Below, piece by piece: positions 1-7,837 of a DNA stretch of 64,000 nucleotides (positions within the stretch are counted from its first letter, which is position 1; each line of letters begins with the position of its first letter). Location of the stretch: assembly GCA_019637805.1 (NCBI GenBank), contig JAHBVB010000002.1, positions 513,981 to 577,980 of the forward strand. Reading direction: 5' to 3'. The DNA comes from Anaerolineales bacterium (GTDB taxonomy: Bacteria > Chloroflexota > Anaerolineae > Anaerolineales > UBA11579). The notes under the pieces were generated by a model, which worked only from the letters and a program-made list of their open reading frames with translations, did not search any database and was not told the DNA's origin. The position numbers and the translations under genes are program-made.

Positions 1-1015
1 AGTGGTCCTTTTCGCCCAGCGTGATCAGTGCCGGTGGAGCTGCGGGCGTGATGTGCGTGGCAGGGTCGATTGCCGCATAGCGGTCGGGATATTCGGCAGG
101 AGAGCCGCCCGTGTAGTTCTCGAGGTATAAGCGGGCAACCGAGCCCATGACGGGATCCGGGTTGGCATAGAGCGCATGCGGATCGGCCGCCGGGTACAGA
201 GTGCTCGTGGCGCCGATGCGGGGCAGGTCGCCCGGGCAGGCCGGCGTCAGGGTGCCGGCGGCGGTGCGGGCGGCCACGTTGAGGACGAGGTTGCCGCCCG
301 CCGAGTCGCCGATCAGCCCAAGCCACTCGATGTCGCCGCCATAGTCGCTCGCATTCGCCGCAGCCCAGACGAGCGCGCAGCCGATCTGGGCCTCCTGCAC
401 GTCCCAGAGGTGGCGTGTCGGCGTCGAGAGGCTGTAGTCGACGCTGATGACGAGGTAGCCGTGGTCGGCGAACCAGCGTGCGTGTGTGGGAGGCGCAGCG
501 TCGAGGCGCGAGCCTTCGCTCCAGCCGCCGCCGTGCACGATGACGATCACAGGCGCCGGTCCGGCGCTGCCGACCGGCCTCCAGACAGAAAGGGCCACCG
601 GCTCGCCGTCGAACAGCAGGTAATCAATGTCGGCGTCCGGCGTGATGTCAGGTGTTGGCGGGGCAAGCGTGGCGAACAGATCAACTGTGACGCCTTCACG
701 GGCGGCCAGCGCCAACTGCCGGCCGGCGATGACGGCGATCCCTGCCAGCGCGAGCAGGGCAGCAGCGGCAATGACACGACGGCCGCGGGAGTGTGCGATT
801 CGCAGCAGCCACAGCGCTAGCCCCACGAGGACCATGGCGAAGAGGGCAACCTGGACGATGCGGGCTGACAGGCCGGCAGCGATTATCGAGAGCAGGGGAA
901 TAGGGACGAACGCGGCCAGCACGAGGAGCAGCAGCACCGCGACGGGAAGCCCAACAAGGGCCGTCGCCCACCACTGCGGAACGCGGTGCGGTATTGGACT
1001 GGCGGATGTAGGCAT
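1..1015 (-). CDS. Alpha/beta hydrolase (HSL/esterase-lipase type), 3' end beyond window
   Basis: Open frame from ATG at 1015 that runs off the left edge (338 codons seen). Residues 15-105 hold about three hydrophobic segments, so the protein is probably anchored in the membrane. The hydrolase domain follows. HGGGW (161-165) is the oxyanion-hole motif of the hormone-sensitive-lipase group, GDSAGG (236-241) carries the nucleophile Ser238, and LGEKDH at the edge should hold the catalytic Asp; the His is outside the window. A purine-rich site (TGAGGTG) lies just before the start. Substrate unknown; a carboxylester hydrolase is the family expectation. Confidence 0.85.
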   Translation of the reverse strand, partial: MPTSASPIPHRVPQWWATALVGLPVAVLLLLVLAAFVPIPLLSIIAAGLSARIVQVALFAMVLVGLALWLLRIAHSRGRRVIAAAALLALAGIAVIAGRQLALAAREGVTVDLFATLAPPTPDITPDADIDYLLFDGEPVALSVWRPVGSAGPAPVIVIVHGGGWSEGSRLDAAPPTHARWFADHGYLVISVDYSLSTPTRHLWDVQEAQIGCALVWAAANASDYGGDIEWLGLIGDSAGGNLVLNVAARTAAGTLTPACPGDLPRIGATSTLYPAADPHALYANPDPVMGSVARLYLENYTGGSPAEYPDRYAAIDPATHITPAAPPALITLGEKDH

Positions 1016-1262
1016 AACACCTCAGTGCTGCGAGACGTGGACGGCGACTCAGGCCTTCTTGTTATCACCCTCCACTTGGAGGCTTTTACTGCGTGAGCTA
1101 TTGCCTGTACACCGGAACTGAATGGTTACACAATAACATGAAGAACCAGCTTGTCAAAGGCGAAAGCTTTGGGATGTATGCTGCTGGAGCAACCCAGGCA
1201 CGCCGTCTTCCACTGGGAAGTGCGCAGTTCCTTTTTGGGTAACTGTTAGCCGTAGCGATAAA

Positions 1263-1292
1263 ACAAAAGCGCCGCCTAGGCGGCGCTTTTGT
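1263..1292. terminator. Bidirectional hairpin terminator
   Basis: Near-perfect palindrome: GC-rich core GCGCCGCC/GGCGGCGC flanked by A-run and T-run, so it can end transcription in either direction. It lies just after the ArsR stop (minus strand). The rest of 1016-1297 is the upstream region of the hydrolase; no further gene is seen there. Confidence 0.85.
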
Positions 1293-1297
1293 TGTGG

Positions 1298-1606
1298 CTA
1301 TTCGCCTTCCGCGGCCTTTTTCAAATCTCGCAACTTCTCTTCCCAGAAAGCCGCATATTGCTCCAGCCAGGCTTCGACCTGCGAGAGTGGCCCGGCGTCG
1401 AGCTGATACCACAGCTCACGGCCGCGGCGTTCTTGGTGCAGCAGCCGCGCTTGGCGCAGTACGCGCAGGTGCTTGCTCACTCCGGGACGACTGATAGCCG
1501 GGAAGCGCGCCGCCAGGTCCCCGGCGCGCTGCGGGCCTTCTGCCCGCAGCGCATCCAGGATCTGGCGGCGGGTCGGATCCGATATGGCCTGGAAAGGGGA
1601 GCTCAC
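1298..1606 (-). CDS. ArsR-family winged-helix transcriptional regulator
   Basis: 102 aa with a GTG start. The sequence is a typical small ArsR/SmtB-like winged helix: an ISDPTRRQILDAL start, recognition helix around SRPGVSKHLRVLRQ (residues 38-51), then a wing rich in Arg and a C-terminal helix. No Cys metal-site motif is present, so it belongs to the non-metal ArsR subgroup that is commonly paired with SRPBCC/AHSA1 proteins. It starts 3 bp after the SRPBCC stop, so the two genes are one transcript; usually the regulator comes first in such pairs, here it comes second. Likely autoregulatory through the repeat at 2091-2108. Confidence 0.9.
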   Translation of the reverse strand: MSSPFQAISDPTRRQILDALRAEGPQRAGDLAARFPAISRPGVSKHLRVLRQARLLHQERRGRELWYQLDAGPLSQVEAWLEQYAAFWEEKLRDLKKAAEGE

Positions 1607-1609
1607 GGC

Positions 1610-2077
1610 TTAATCTGCCTCCACCGCGGCCTTCAAGTCGCTCAGGTTCTCAGACATGGTCCAGCCCTGGATGTGACCTTCGTAGGCGCCCTTGCCCAAT
1701 GCGGTGCCAAGCTCTTCAAAGCCGGTGTGGGTTAGAGTCACGCGTGTGCCGCGGTCCGTCGGCGTCAGGCGCAGGGTGACCAGCGTGGATACCGGCCAGG
1801 CTTCGCCCTCCTCTGGGTCGTGCTTCCAGGTGAAGGCCAGCTCTTGCTCCGGCATTAAGGTCACTACTTCGCCGGTGAAGCGATATGGGCCTTCACCGGG
1901 CAGGTTGCCCTTCATCTCAAATCGTCCGCCCACTTGGTGTTCAAACACCAGGTTGCGCGCCAGCCATTGGTGCATGCCTTCGAGTGTGGCCATCTTGGCC
2001 CAGACCTTGGCGGGTGGGGCATTGATCTCGATCTCGAAATGAATTCTGAGTTCTTGAGGGTCGTGAGCGCTGCGCAT
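1610..2077 (-). CDS. SRPBCC / AHSA1-domain protein
   Basis: 155 aa. The start at 2077 is chosen because GGAGGC lies 5 bases upstream; a longer in-frame start exists at 2167 but crosses the promoter region. The family fold (helix-grip, Bet v1-like) is shown by the N-terminal FEIEINAPPAKVWAKM, the internal GEVVTLMPEQELAFTWKHDP and the C-terminal helix GWTMSENLSDLKAAVE. Proteins of this type bind hydrophobic ligands or act as co-chaperone-like domains; the ligand cannot be told from sequence. First gene of a two-gene operon with the ArsR regulator. Confidence 0.88.
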   Translation of the reverse strand: MRSAHDPQELRIHFEIEINAPPAKVWAKMATLEGMHQWLARNLVFEHQVGGRFEMKGNLPGEGPYRFTGEVVTLMPEQELAFTWKHDPEEGEAWPVSTLVTLRLTPTDRGTRVTLTHTGFEELGTALGKGAYEGHIQGWTMSENLSDLKAAVEAD

Positions 2078-2090
2078 ATAGCCTCCAATA

Positions 2091-2108
2091 TGTAACTTTT
2101 TGGTTACA
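2091..2108. promoter_or_regulatory. Candidate ArsR operator
   Basis: Perfect inverted repeat TGTAAC-N6-GTTACA located 14 bp upstream of the SRPBCC start, within an AT-rich stretch (TATATT on the minus strand next to it) that should contain the promoter. Position and symmetry fit autoregulation by the ArsR protein encoded in the same operon. Confidence 0.6.
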
Positions 2109-2172
2109 AATATAAGCCAAAACAATTCAGGATGCAAGGCTTCAATTGTTTGCCGGCTAGTGGGCAATGCGG

Positions 2173-2487
2173 CTAAAAGAATGCCCGCCAGGCCAGGAAG
2201 ACCGTCATGCCGACCACAATCGTCAGCAATAGATTGCGTGTACGCCAGGAGACCAGGGCGGCTACCAGACTGGCCAGCAAGGCCGCGTTCTGCCAGCTCA
2301 AGTTCAGCTCGCCGCCCGGCGTGAGCACCATGGGCACAATGATGGCGGAGAGCACCGCAGCTGGCACGTAGCGCAGCGCGGCGAACAAGCCTTGTGGCAG
2401 TTGGCGACGGCTGAGCAACAGCAAGATCGGAATGCGCGTGGCGATCGTGGCGGCAGCCATGCTCGCGATGAGCAAGACTTCGTTCAT
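2173..2487 (-). CDS. azlD: Branched-chain amino acid exporter, small subunit AzlD
   Basis: 104 aa with about four hydrophobic helices. AzlD-family features include [19 protein letters not shown] near the N terminus and a [15 protein letters not shown] segment in the middle. The start at 2487 overlaps the azlC stop as ATGA, which implies translational coupling. The ORF could be extended to 2514 but that would run further into azlC without a better ribosome site. With AzlC it forms a membrane exporter for branched-chain amino acids (family knowledge from Bacillus AzlCD and Corynebacterium BrnFE). Confidence 0.9.
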   Translation of the reverse strand: MNEVLLIASMAAATIATRIPILLLLSRRQLPQGLFAALRYVPAAVLSAIIVPMVLTPGGELNLSWQNAALLASLVAALVSWRTRNLLLTIVVGMTVFLAWRAFF

Positions 2488-3221
2488 GATGCCTCCGCGG
2501 CCTGCGGCGGCCAAACGCGCTCAGCCAAGACGCCGGCTGTGACGCCCAGCAGAGCCGCCAGCATCAGCCCCAGCTGGTGGGGCAGGCCCTGCGCCAGCAA
2601 TGCAGTCCCTCCGGCCACCAGCGCCGCGGCCAGCATTGGGCGGCCCTTGAGCATCGGCACCAGCATGCCCAGAAAGGTGACCACCATGGCGTAGTCCAGC
2701 CCCCAGCTTTGCGGGTCGCGGATCTGCGACCCAGCCAGGATGCCGACCCAGGTGGCCAGCTGCCAATTGGTGTACATCGCCAGTTCGGAGCCCAGCAGAT
2801 ACCAGCGGTTATGCGGGTCTTGAGGCTGCTCATCAAATTGCTTGGCGGCCACCACGAAGGACTCGTCGGTCAGCCAGAAGCCCAGCGGCAGCAGCCAGCG
2901 CAGCGGCAGCCCTTTGAGCTTGGGCGCCAGGGTGGCCGAATAAAGCATATGGCGCAGGTTGACCACCAAGGTAGTCAGGGCGATGACCAGCACTGGGGTC
3001 CCGGCGGCGATCAGGCCCACTGCTATGAATTGCGAAGAGCCGGCAAAGACCAGGGCGGACATGGCCGCCGCGCCCCAGGCGGAGAGTCCGGAGGCCATCG
3101 CCAACGCGCCGAAGATCAGTCCGAAAGGCGCCGCGCCAACCAGCAAGGGAAAAGTATCGCGCATGCCGGCCAGCAGGGCGGCCCGCGCAGAAGACTTGTC
3201 GTTATCTGTTTCTCTGTGCAT
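2484..3221 (-). CDS. azlC: Branched-chain amino acid exporter, large subunit AzlC
   Basis: 245 aa from ATG 3221. Family marks are the N-terminal [20 protein letters not shown], the segment [18 protein letters not shown] and [14 protein letters not shown], followed by several membrane helices. The frame stays open up to 3302, but that extension has composition unlike the family and overlaps a palindromic repeat, so the later start is preferred. Overlaps azlD by 4 bp. Predicted to export valine/leucine/isoleucine together with AzlD. Confidence 0.92.
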   Translation of the reverse strand: MHRETDNDKSSARAALLAGMRDTFPLLVGAAPFGLIFGALAMASGLSAWGAAAMSALVFAGSSQFIAVGLIAAGTPVLVIALTTLVVNLRHMLYSATLAPKLKGLPLRWLLPLGFWLTDESFVVAAKQFDEQPQDPHNRWYLLGSELAMYTNWQLATWVGILAGSQIRDPQSWGLDYAMVVTFLGMLVPMLKGRPMLAAALVAGGTALLAQGLPHQLGLMLAALLGVTAGVLAERVWPPQAAEAS

Positions 3222-3287
3222 GCTTGGGAAAGGGATTTTATCAGCAGTAGAGCAGGCGTCAGAGGCTGTTCTGCTGGCCAAGCTATT

Positions 3288-3315
3288 GTAGAGGCGAGAC
3301 ATGTCTCGCCTCTAC
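3288..3315. repeat. 28-bp perfect palindrome
   Basis: Perfect palindrome with half-site GTAGAGGCGAGACA, between the stop of the CAP-LysM gene (minus strand) and azlC. Such short, perfectly symmetrical GTAGAGGCGAG-type units recur in intergenic spaces of many environmental genomes. It may also terminate the CAP-LysM transcript or form a cruciform. Confidence 0.75.
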
Positions 3316-3321
3316 GCGATG

Positions 3322-4374
3322 TTACTCGATCGGCGCGAAGGGGTCGTTCTCGTCGGGCTGGGGCGGTTGTGGCCGGCGGATGAAGAAGCTGGCGGCGAAG
3401 ACCCCCAGAATGGTGGCCAAGGCACCCCCAACGATCAAGAAGATCGGCGTGTTTGCGGAACGGGCTTCAGCGGCCAGGTCTGGCGCCGGCGTGGCTGCCA
3501 CGGCGGTAGGCGTGGTCGCGGCACCTTGCGGCGTTTGGCTGGGGGTGGCTGAAGGCGGCGGCCCGGTGGGCGTTTCGGTCGCTTCAGGCGGAGTGGGGGT
3601 CGCTGTGGCGACTGAGCCCGGCGGCTTTACCAGCAGCTCGTCACCCGGGTAGACGAAGGCCCACTCCGGCAGATTGTTGAGCTCCAGCAGTTCTTGGAGC
3701 GGGACACCGTACACAGCCGCGATCGTCCAGAGGGTTTGTCCGGTGCGCACGATGTGCTTGACTGAGCCGTCGGGCTGGGCATCAGCGATCGTGACCGGGA
3801 TCATCACAACTTGTGGCGCGATGGTGGCGCCGCTGCTGCCGGCTGTGCTCCCGCTGGAGCCGGAATAGTCCGTGCCGGTGACCCAGCCGGTGACCGCCAC
3901 GTAATACCAGCGGCCGTTGCCGTCTGTGGCCGCGCCGGCGCCAATCTCCTGATAGGTGGAGGCGATCATGGTGGGGTTGTGGTTGGGGGAGTTCTTCCAC
4001 CAGGCCAAGGCGCCCTGGGGAGTTTCGTTGAAGCCGCCTTTGACGATTTCGGAGATGAAGATGGTTTTGCCGCCACCATAGCCCGCGGCATAGGCCCGGT
4101 CAATCGGGCGGCTGCCGCCCGGGCCGGCGTGCACATCGCTCACCCCGCCCATCCCCTGGCTGATCAGCCAGTCAGCCTGCCCCTGGGCGATCTGCGACAG
4201 AATGGGGTTCTGTGCATAAGCCGGCAGGCCATTTTCCGCCCGGTAGGCGTTGATCAGTGCGATCACATCGCTGGCGCTGCCCTGGGCTTCGGGCTGGGCA
4301 TGGTTGGCGGCGGCTGCGGTCTGTAATGGGACAAGCGCGCTCAGCGCCAGAGCGAAAGCAATTAGGACACGCAT
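3322..4374 (-). CDS. Secreted CAP-domain protein with LysM and C-terminal anchor
   Basis: 350 aa from ATG 4374, chosen because a TACTAT -10 box ends 7 bases upstream (leaderless arrangement). Order of parts: signal peptide (about 1-22), CAP/SCP domain (about 33-170, with ALINAYRAENGLP and HNPTMI), LysM peptidoglycan-binding domain (about 207-252, VRTGQTLWTIAAVYGVP), a Pro/Thr linker, a transmembrane helix (about 314-336) and a short charged tail. The topology suggests an envelope protein with the CAP and LysM domains outside. The role of bacterial CAP domains is poorly defined. Single gene, flanked by a palindrome downstream. Confidence 0.88.
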   Translation of the reverse strand: MRVLIAFALALSALVPLQTAAAANHAQPEAQGSASDVIALINAYRAENGLPAYAQNPILSQIAQGQADWLISQGMGGVSDVHAGPGGSRPIDRAYAAGYGGGKTIFISEIVKGGFNETPQGALAWWKNSPNHNPTMIASTYQEIGAGAATDGNGRWYYVAVTGWVTGTDYSGSSGSTAGSSGATIAPQVVMIPVTIADAQPDGSVKHIVRTGQTLWTIAAVYGVPLQELLELNNLPEWAFVYPGDELLVKPPGSVATATPTPPEATETPTGPPPSATPSQTPQGAATTPTAVAATPAPDLAAEARSANTPIFLIVGGALATILGVFAASFFIRRPQPPQPDENDPFAPIE

Positions 4375-4419
4375 GAGCAAAATAGTACCATTTTGGGCTA
4401 TTGGCTGTGGTTCCCCAGT

Positions 4420-5013
4420 TTAGTTTTTGGTGATGAAAATGCACTGCGGTTGGCCGTCTGGCCCGGGTTGCAATTTGCTCACCTGTTCCACCGGTTGGCT
4501 AAGCAATTGTTCCAGCACCTCCTTGTCCATGCGGCACAAGATTGGATGCTCTGCCACCAGGTTGGCGTAGGGGCAGCGGCTGAGCACCACTTCAGGACCT
4601 TGAGGACGAGCTTCCCAATGCGGCTTGTAGCCCAGCGGGGTCAGCCTTTGCATGGCGGACACCAGGCGGCGGGCCGGGCCTGTGGGTAGGTTGTCTGTGC
4701 TGACCAGGTTGGCAGCCAATTGGCGTACTTGTGCAGGGCGGGGCGAGTCGCCCAGTTGGCGCAATAAGGCGCGGGTCAGGTTCTCCAACCCCTCGGGCTG
4801 GGCAGCGACGGTTAGGGTGAAAACCTGCTCCGGCCGGCCGCGGCCGGCCAAGGGACGCAATGCGATCGCCTGCACCAGGCCGCGCGCCTGCAAGATGCTC
4901 AGGTGACGGCGCAAATTGGCCGGGCTCATGCCAAAGGCCTGGGCCAGCTGCTTGGGAGAGGCCGGGCCGCGTTGCTCCAAGTGGTCTAAAATACGCTGTC
5001 GGGTGCTTTGCAT
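4420..5013 (-). CDS. SufR-like winged-helix regulator with C-terminal cysteines
   Basis: 197 aa. The N-terminal 60 residues are a DeoR/ArsR-type winged helix (TRQRILDHLEQRGPAS, recognition helix SPANLRRHLSILQARGLV). The C-terminal half has Cys147-x12-Cys160 followed by Cys191. The C-x12-C spacing and the VAEHPILC context match the Fe-S-binding region of SufR-type (COG2345) regulators; one of the four SufR cysteines has no obvious counterpart. Divergent from iscX-nuoBCDI, with a perfect inverted repeat in the spacer. I infer an Fe-S or redox sensing regulator of that operon and of itself. The specific ligand is unproven. Confidence 0.8.
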   Translation of the reverse strand: MQSTRQRILDHLEQRGPASPKQLAQAFGMSPANLRRHLSILQARGLVQAIALRPLAGRGRPEQVFTLTVAAQPEGLENLTRALLRQLGDSPRPAQVRQLAANLVSTDNLPTGPARRLVSAMQRLTPLGYKPHWEARPQGPEVVLSRCPYANLVAEHPILCRMDKEVLEQLLSQPVEQVSKLQPGPDGQPQCIFITKN

Positions 5014-5040
5014 GGCGAAATCTGCGATAACTATACCAAA

Positions 5041-5064
5041 TTACGCAAAATTTTGTTTGCGTAA
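5041..5064. promoter_or_regulatory. Candidate operator between the SufR-like regulator and iscX-nuo
   Basis: Perfect inverted repeat TTACGCAAA-N6-TTTGCGTAA, 27 bp from the regulator start and 10 bp before the iscX -35 box. On the minus strand a TATAGT (5031-5036) sits 17 bases before the regulator start, so the repeat overlaps the -35 zone of the regulator promoter and could control both directions. Confidence 0.7.
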
Positions 5065-5073
5065 TAACTCAGG

Positions 5074-5101
5074 TTGACACGAATGTTCACTTAGGTATAA
5101 T
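5074..5101 (+). promoter_or_regulatory. Consensus sigma-70 promoter of iscX-nuoBCDI
   Basis: TTGACA (5074-5079), 16-bp spacer, TATAAT (5096-5101): both hexamers are perfect. A second inverted repeat, GTTCAC (5085-5090) and GTGAAC (5102-5107), brackets the -10 box and could be a repressor or activator site. Confidence 0.85.
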
Positions 5102-5126
5102 GTGAACGAAGGAACAAAGGGCATAC

Positions 5127-5339
5127 ATGGCCCACAAACTCTACTGGGACGCCATATATGAGATCGCGCTGGCGCTCAAAGCCAGCCGACCCCAGCAGGA
5201 TCTGGAAGATGTCTCTCTTGGTGACATCTTCCAGTGGACGACCGCGTTGCCGGATTTTGCCGATGAGCCTGAATTGGCGAACGACGATATCCTCGCAGCC
5301 ATCTACCAGGAATGGTATGAGGAGAATAACCCTGTATGA
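5127..5339 (+). CDS. iscX: IscX-like small acidic Fe-S assembly protein
   Basis: 70 aa. It aligns by eye with the IscX/YfhJ family: [12 protein letters not shown] near the start, then [17 protein letters not shown] (compare the family motif with FTDMHQWI..LEDF) and an acidic end [12 protein letters not shown]. IscX binds iron and the cysteine desulfurase IscS and tunes Fe-S assembly in E. coli. Here it is the first gene of the nuo operon, not of an isc operon, and it overlaps nuoB as ATGA. A 12-bp-stem inverted repeat lies inside the gene (5202-5234). Confidence 0.85.
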   Translation: MAHKLYWDAIYEIALALKASRPQQDLEDVSLGDIFQWTTALPDFADEPELANDDILAAIYQEWYEENNPV

Positions 5340-6019
5340 CTGAGAAAACTGTTGCGCCAACCGTGAATTCCGCCGGCTACGACGTGCCGCCGGAGCTGCG
5401 CCAAAGCGTGGCGATCACCACCCTGGACAAGATCTGGAACATGGGACGTCGTTACTCTGTGTGGCCCATGATGTTTGGTCTGGCTTGCTGCGCCATCGAA
5501 ATGATCTGTACCGCCGCCAGCCGCTATGACCTGGCCCGTTTCGGTATGGAAGTCATGCGCCCCAGCCCTCGCCAGTCTGACCTGATGATCGTCTCCGGCA
5601 CGGTGACCAAGAAGATGATCCCGCAGATCGTGCGTCTCTACAACCAGATGCCGGAACCCAAGTATGTGATGGCCATGGGTGCCTGCGCTTCGGGCGGTGG
5701 TCCTTTCAAAGAAGGCTACAACGTGGTCTCTGGTGTGGACCAGTACATCCCGGTGGATGTGTATGTCCCTGGTTGCCCGCCGACCCCGCAAGCGCTGCTT
5801 CACGGTTTGATGAAGCTGCAGGAGAAGATCGACCGTGAGTCGATCACCAAGGTGCGCTGGTACCAGAAAGATGAGATCCCGGCCATCCCCGTGCCCATCC
5901 TCGGCCCCGACATTATTGACCCACGTGACAGCGCGGCCATCCGCGAAATGGCCAGCCGGAAAGCAGCCCCTGCTGCGCCGGCCGCCCAGCCTGAGGCTGC
6001 CGAAGCCCCGGCTGCTTAG
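5336..6019 (+). CDS. nuoB: NADH-quinone oxidoreductase subunit B
   Basis: 227 aa. The N2 cluster ligands are all visible: the adjacent pair Cys51-Cys52 in [10 protein letters not shown], Cys117 in MGACASGGG and Cys147 in VPGCPPTP. The subunit passes electrons from the Fe-S chain to quinone at the junction of the peripheral and membrane arms of complex I. It starts inside the iscX stop (ATGA overlap). The last 25 residues form an Ala/Pro/Glu-rich tail not needed for the fold. Followed 8 bp later by nuoCD. Confidence 0.97.
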   Translation: MTEKTVAPTVNSAGYDVPPELRQSVAITTLDKIWNMGRRYSVWPMMFGLACCAIEMICTAASRYDLARFGMEVMRPSPRQSDLMIVSGTVTKKMIPQIVRLYNQMPEPKYVMAMGACASGGGPFKEGYNVVSGVDQYIPVDVYVPGCPPTPQALLHGLMKLQEKIDRESITKVRWYQKDEIPAIPVPILGPDIIDPRDSAAIREMASRKAAPAAPAAQPEAAEAPAA

Positions 6020-6027
6020 AGAGATAC

Positions 6028-7809
6028 ATGATGAGCGAACAAACTCCCGTTAAAGAAGCCCCGGCCAATCCGCCGACTGAACTGGAAAAGCGCTTTCCCG
6101 GCGCGGTCAAGCGTGACGAGCGCCCCGGTTTCGAAGGCCATATAGTTGAAGTCGCCAAGCTGCACGAAGTGGCGGCCGCCATCCGTGACGAAATGGGCTA
6201 TGACTTTTTGTCCTCGGTCACGGCCGTGGACTATTACTCTGAGGCGCCCGAAGGCGAGAATTTTATTGAGGTGGTTTATCACCTCTACAAATCCACCGGC
6301 GGTGGGGCGCTGGTCTACCGCGTGCAGGTGCCGCGTGACAACGCGGTGGTGCCCAGCCTGGTGGATCTGTACCCCGGCGCCGACTTTCAGGAGCGCGAGG
6401 CCTGGGACCTGTATGGCGTGAAGTTTGAGGGTCACCCGGACCTGCGTCGCATCCTGCTGTGGGAAGGCTTTGCAGGCCACCCCATGCGCAAGGATTGGAA
6501 AGAACCTTACTTTGAAGAGGATGTGAAGCCGTTCAAGAACCGCTGGCCCGAAGGCCAGGTCTATCGCATTGAAGACCGCAATCCGGTCGGCAAGAACGTA
6601 AGCTATCCTCAAGGCTTTGACCCGGACGGCTTCCAGGAAACCGATGACCCACGCATGTATGAAAGCTTGGAACGCTCTTCCCAAGATTTCATTGAACAGA
6701 TCGACACCGAACAGGTGGTAGTCAACCTGGGTCCACAGCATCCTTCCACTCACGGCGTGTTCCGCATGGCGGTGCGCATGCACGGCGAAACCATCGTGGG
6801 CCTCAAGCCGGTGATGGGTTACCTGCACCGCAATCACGAGCAGATCGGCGAGCGCAACACCTGGACGATGAACATGCCGTTCACCGACCGCCTGGATTAC
6901 CTCTCCTCGATGAGCAACAACTTCGGGTATGCCCTGGCGGTGGAGAAGTTGATTGGTGAGAAAGCCGCTCCCCCGGAGCGCGCCGAGTACATCCGTGTGA
7001 TCATGGCGGAGTTGACCCGCATTAGCAATCACTTGTGGGCCATCGGCTTTCTGCTGAACGATCTGGGCGCCTTTTTTACCCCGGCGCTGTATGCGATCGA
7101 AGAGCGCGAGCTGATCCTGGACATTTTTGAGGCCACGGCTGGGTCGCGCATGATGTGCAATTATTTCCGCTTTGGCGGCGTAGCCCGCGACCTGCCCGAA
7201 GGCATTCTGCCCAAGATCAAAGACCTGGTGACCGACCGCCTGCCGCGCAAAGTGGAAGAGCTGGACCTGTACCTGAGCGCCAATGAGTTGGTGCGCAGCC
7301 GTGGTGAGGGCGTGGGCGTGATCACGCCCGAAGATGCGATTGCCTTCTCCGCTGCAGGCCCGGTGCTGCGTGCGTCTGGCGTGCCGTACGATGTGCGCCG
7401 CGCCGATCCCTATAGCATTTATGACCGCTTCAAGTTCGACGTGACTGTGCGCCAGCATGGCGACGTCTACGACCGTTATATGATCCGCATCGACGAGATC
7501 TACCAGAGCTTGAGCATCTTGCGCCAGGCTCTCAAGGATATTCCTGAGGGCGAGATCATGAACGGCAAGAACCCTTACCAGGTGCGTGTGCCGGCTGGCG
7601 AGTCCTACGGCCGTGTGGAAGGTCCGAAGGGCGAGTTGGGCTTCTACATTGTTTCCACCGGTAAGGCCAACCCGCACCGCTATCATGTGCGCGCCCCATC
7701 TTTCATCAACTTAACCATTCTCGAGAAGATGTGCGTGGGCCAGAAGATTGCCGACGTGGTGGTCAATCTGGGTTCGATCGACATCGTGTTGGGCGAAGTG
7801 GACCGCTAA
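6028..7809 (+). CDS. nuoCD: NADH-quinone oxidoreductase fused subunits C and D
   Basis: 593 aa. Residues 1 to about 190 are NuoC (30-kDa subunit: EREAWDLYGVKFEGHPDLRR), residues about 225-593 are NuoD (49-kDa subunit: VNLGPQHPSTHGVFRM, the LHRNHEQIGER segment and the typical end GSIDIVLGEVDR). The NuoD part lacks the CxxC pairs of NiFe hydrogenase large subunits, so it is a complex I protein. NuoCD fusions are common in several phyla. The start has two ATG codons in a row (6028 and 6031). Confidence 0.96.
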   Translation: MMSEQTPVKEAPANPPTELEKRFPGAVKRDERPGFEGHIVEVAKLHEVAAAIRDEMGYDFLSSVTAVDYYSEAPEGENFIEVVYHLYKSTGGGALVYRVQVPRDNAVVPSLVDLYPGADFQEREAWDLYGVKFEGHPDLRRILLWEGFAGHPMRKDWKEPYFEEDVKPFKNRWPEGQVYRIEDRNPVGKNVSYPQGFDPDGFQETDDPRMYESLERSSQDFIEQIDTEQVVVNLGPQHPSTHGVFRMAVRMHGETIVGLKPVMGYLHRNHEQIGERNTWTMNMPFTDRLDYLSSMSNNFGYALAVEKLIGEKAAPPERAEYIRVIMAELTRISNHLWAIGFLLNDLGAFFTPALYAIEERELILDIFEATAGSRMMCNYFRFGGVARDLPEGILPKIKDLVTDRLPRKVEELDLYLSANELVRSRGEGVGVITPEDAIAFSAAGPVLRASGVPYDVRRADPYSIYDRFKFDVTVRQHGDVYDRYMIRIDEIYQSLSILRQALKDIPEGEIMNGKNPYQVRVPAGESYGRVEGPKGELGFYIVSTGKANPHRYHVRAPSFINLTILEKMCVGQKIADVVVNLGSIDIVLGEVDR

Positions 7810-7837
7810 AGCCAGCGGCAATAACGGAGAAGAACGT

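Noticed and set aside
6016-7686. 556-codon open frame on the minus strand
   Set aside because: Antisense shadow of nuoCD, caused by GC-rich codon use; no protein family features.
6600-7809. NiFe-hydrogenase large subunit instead of NuoD
   Set aside because: The terminal CxxC pairs that bind nickel are absent and the end GEVDR is NuoD-like.
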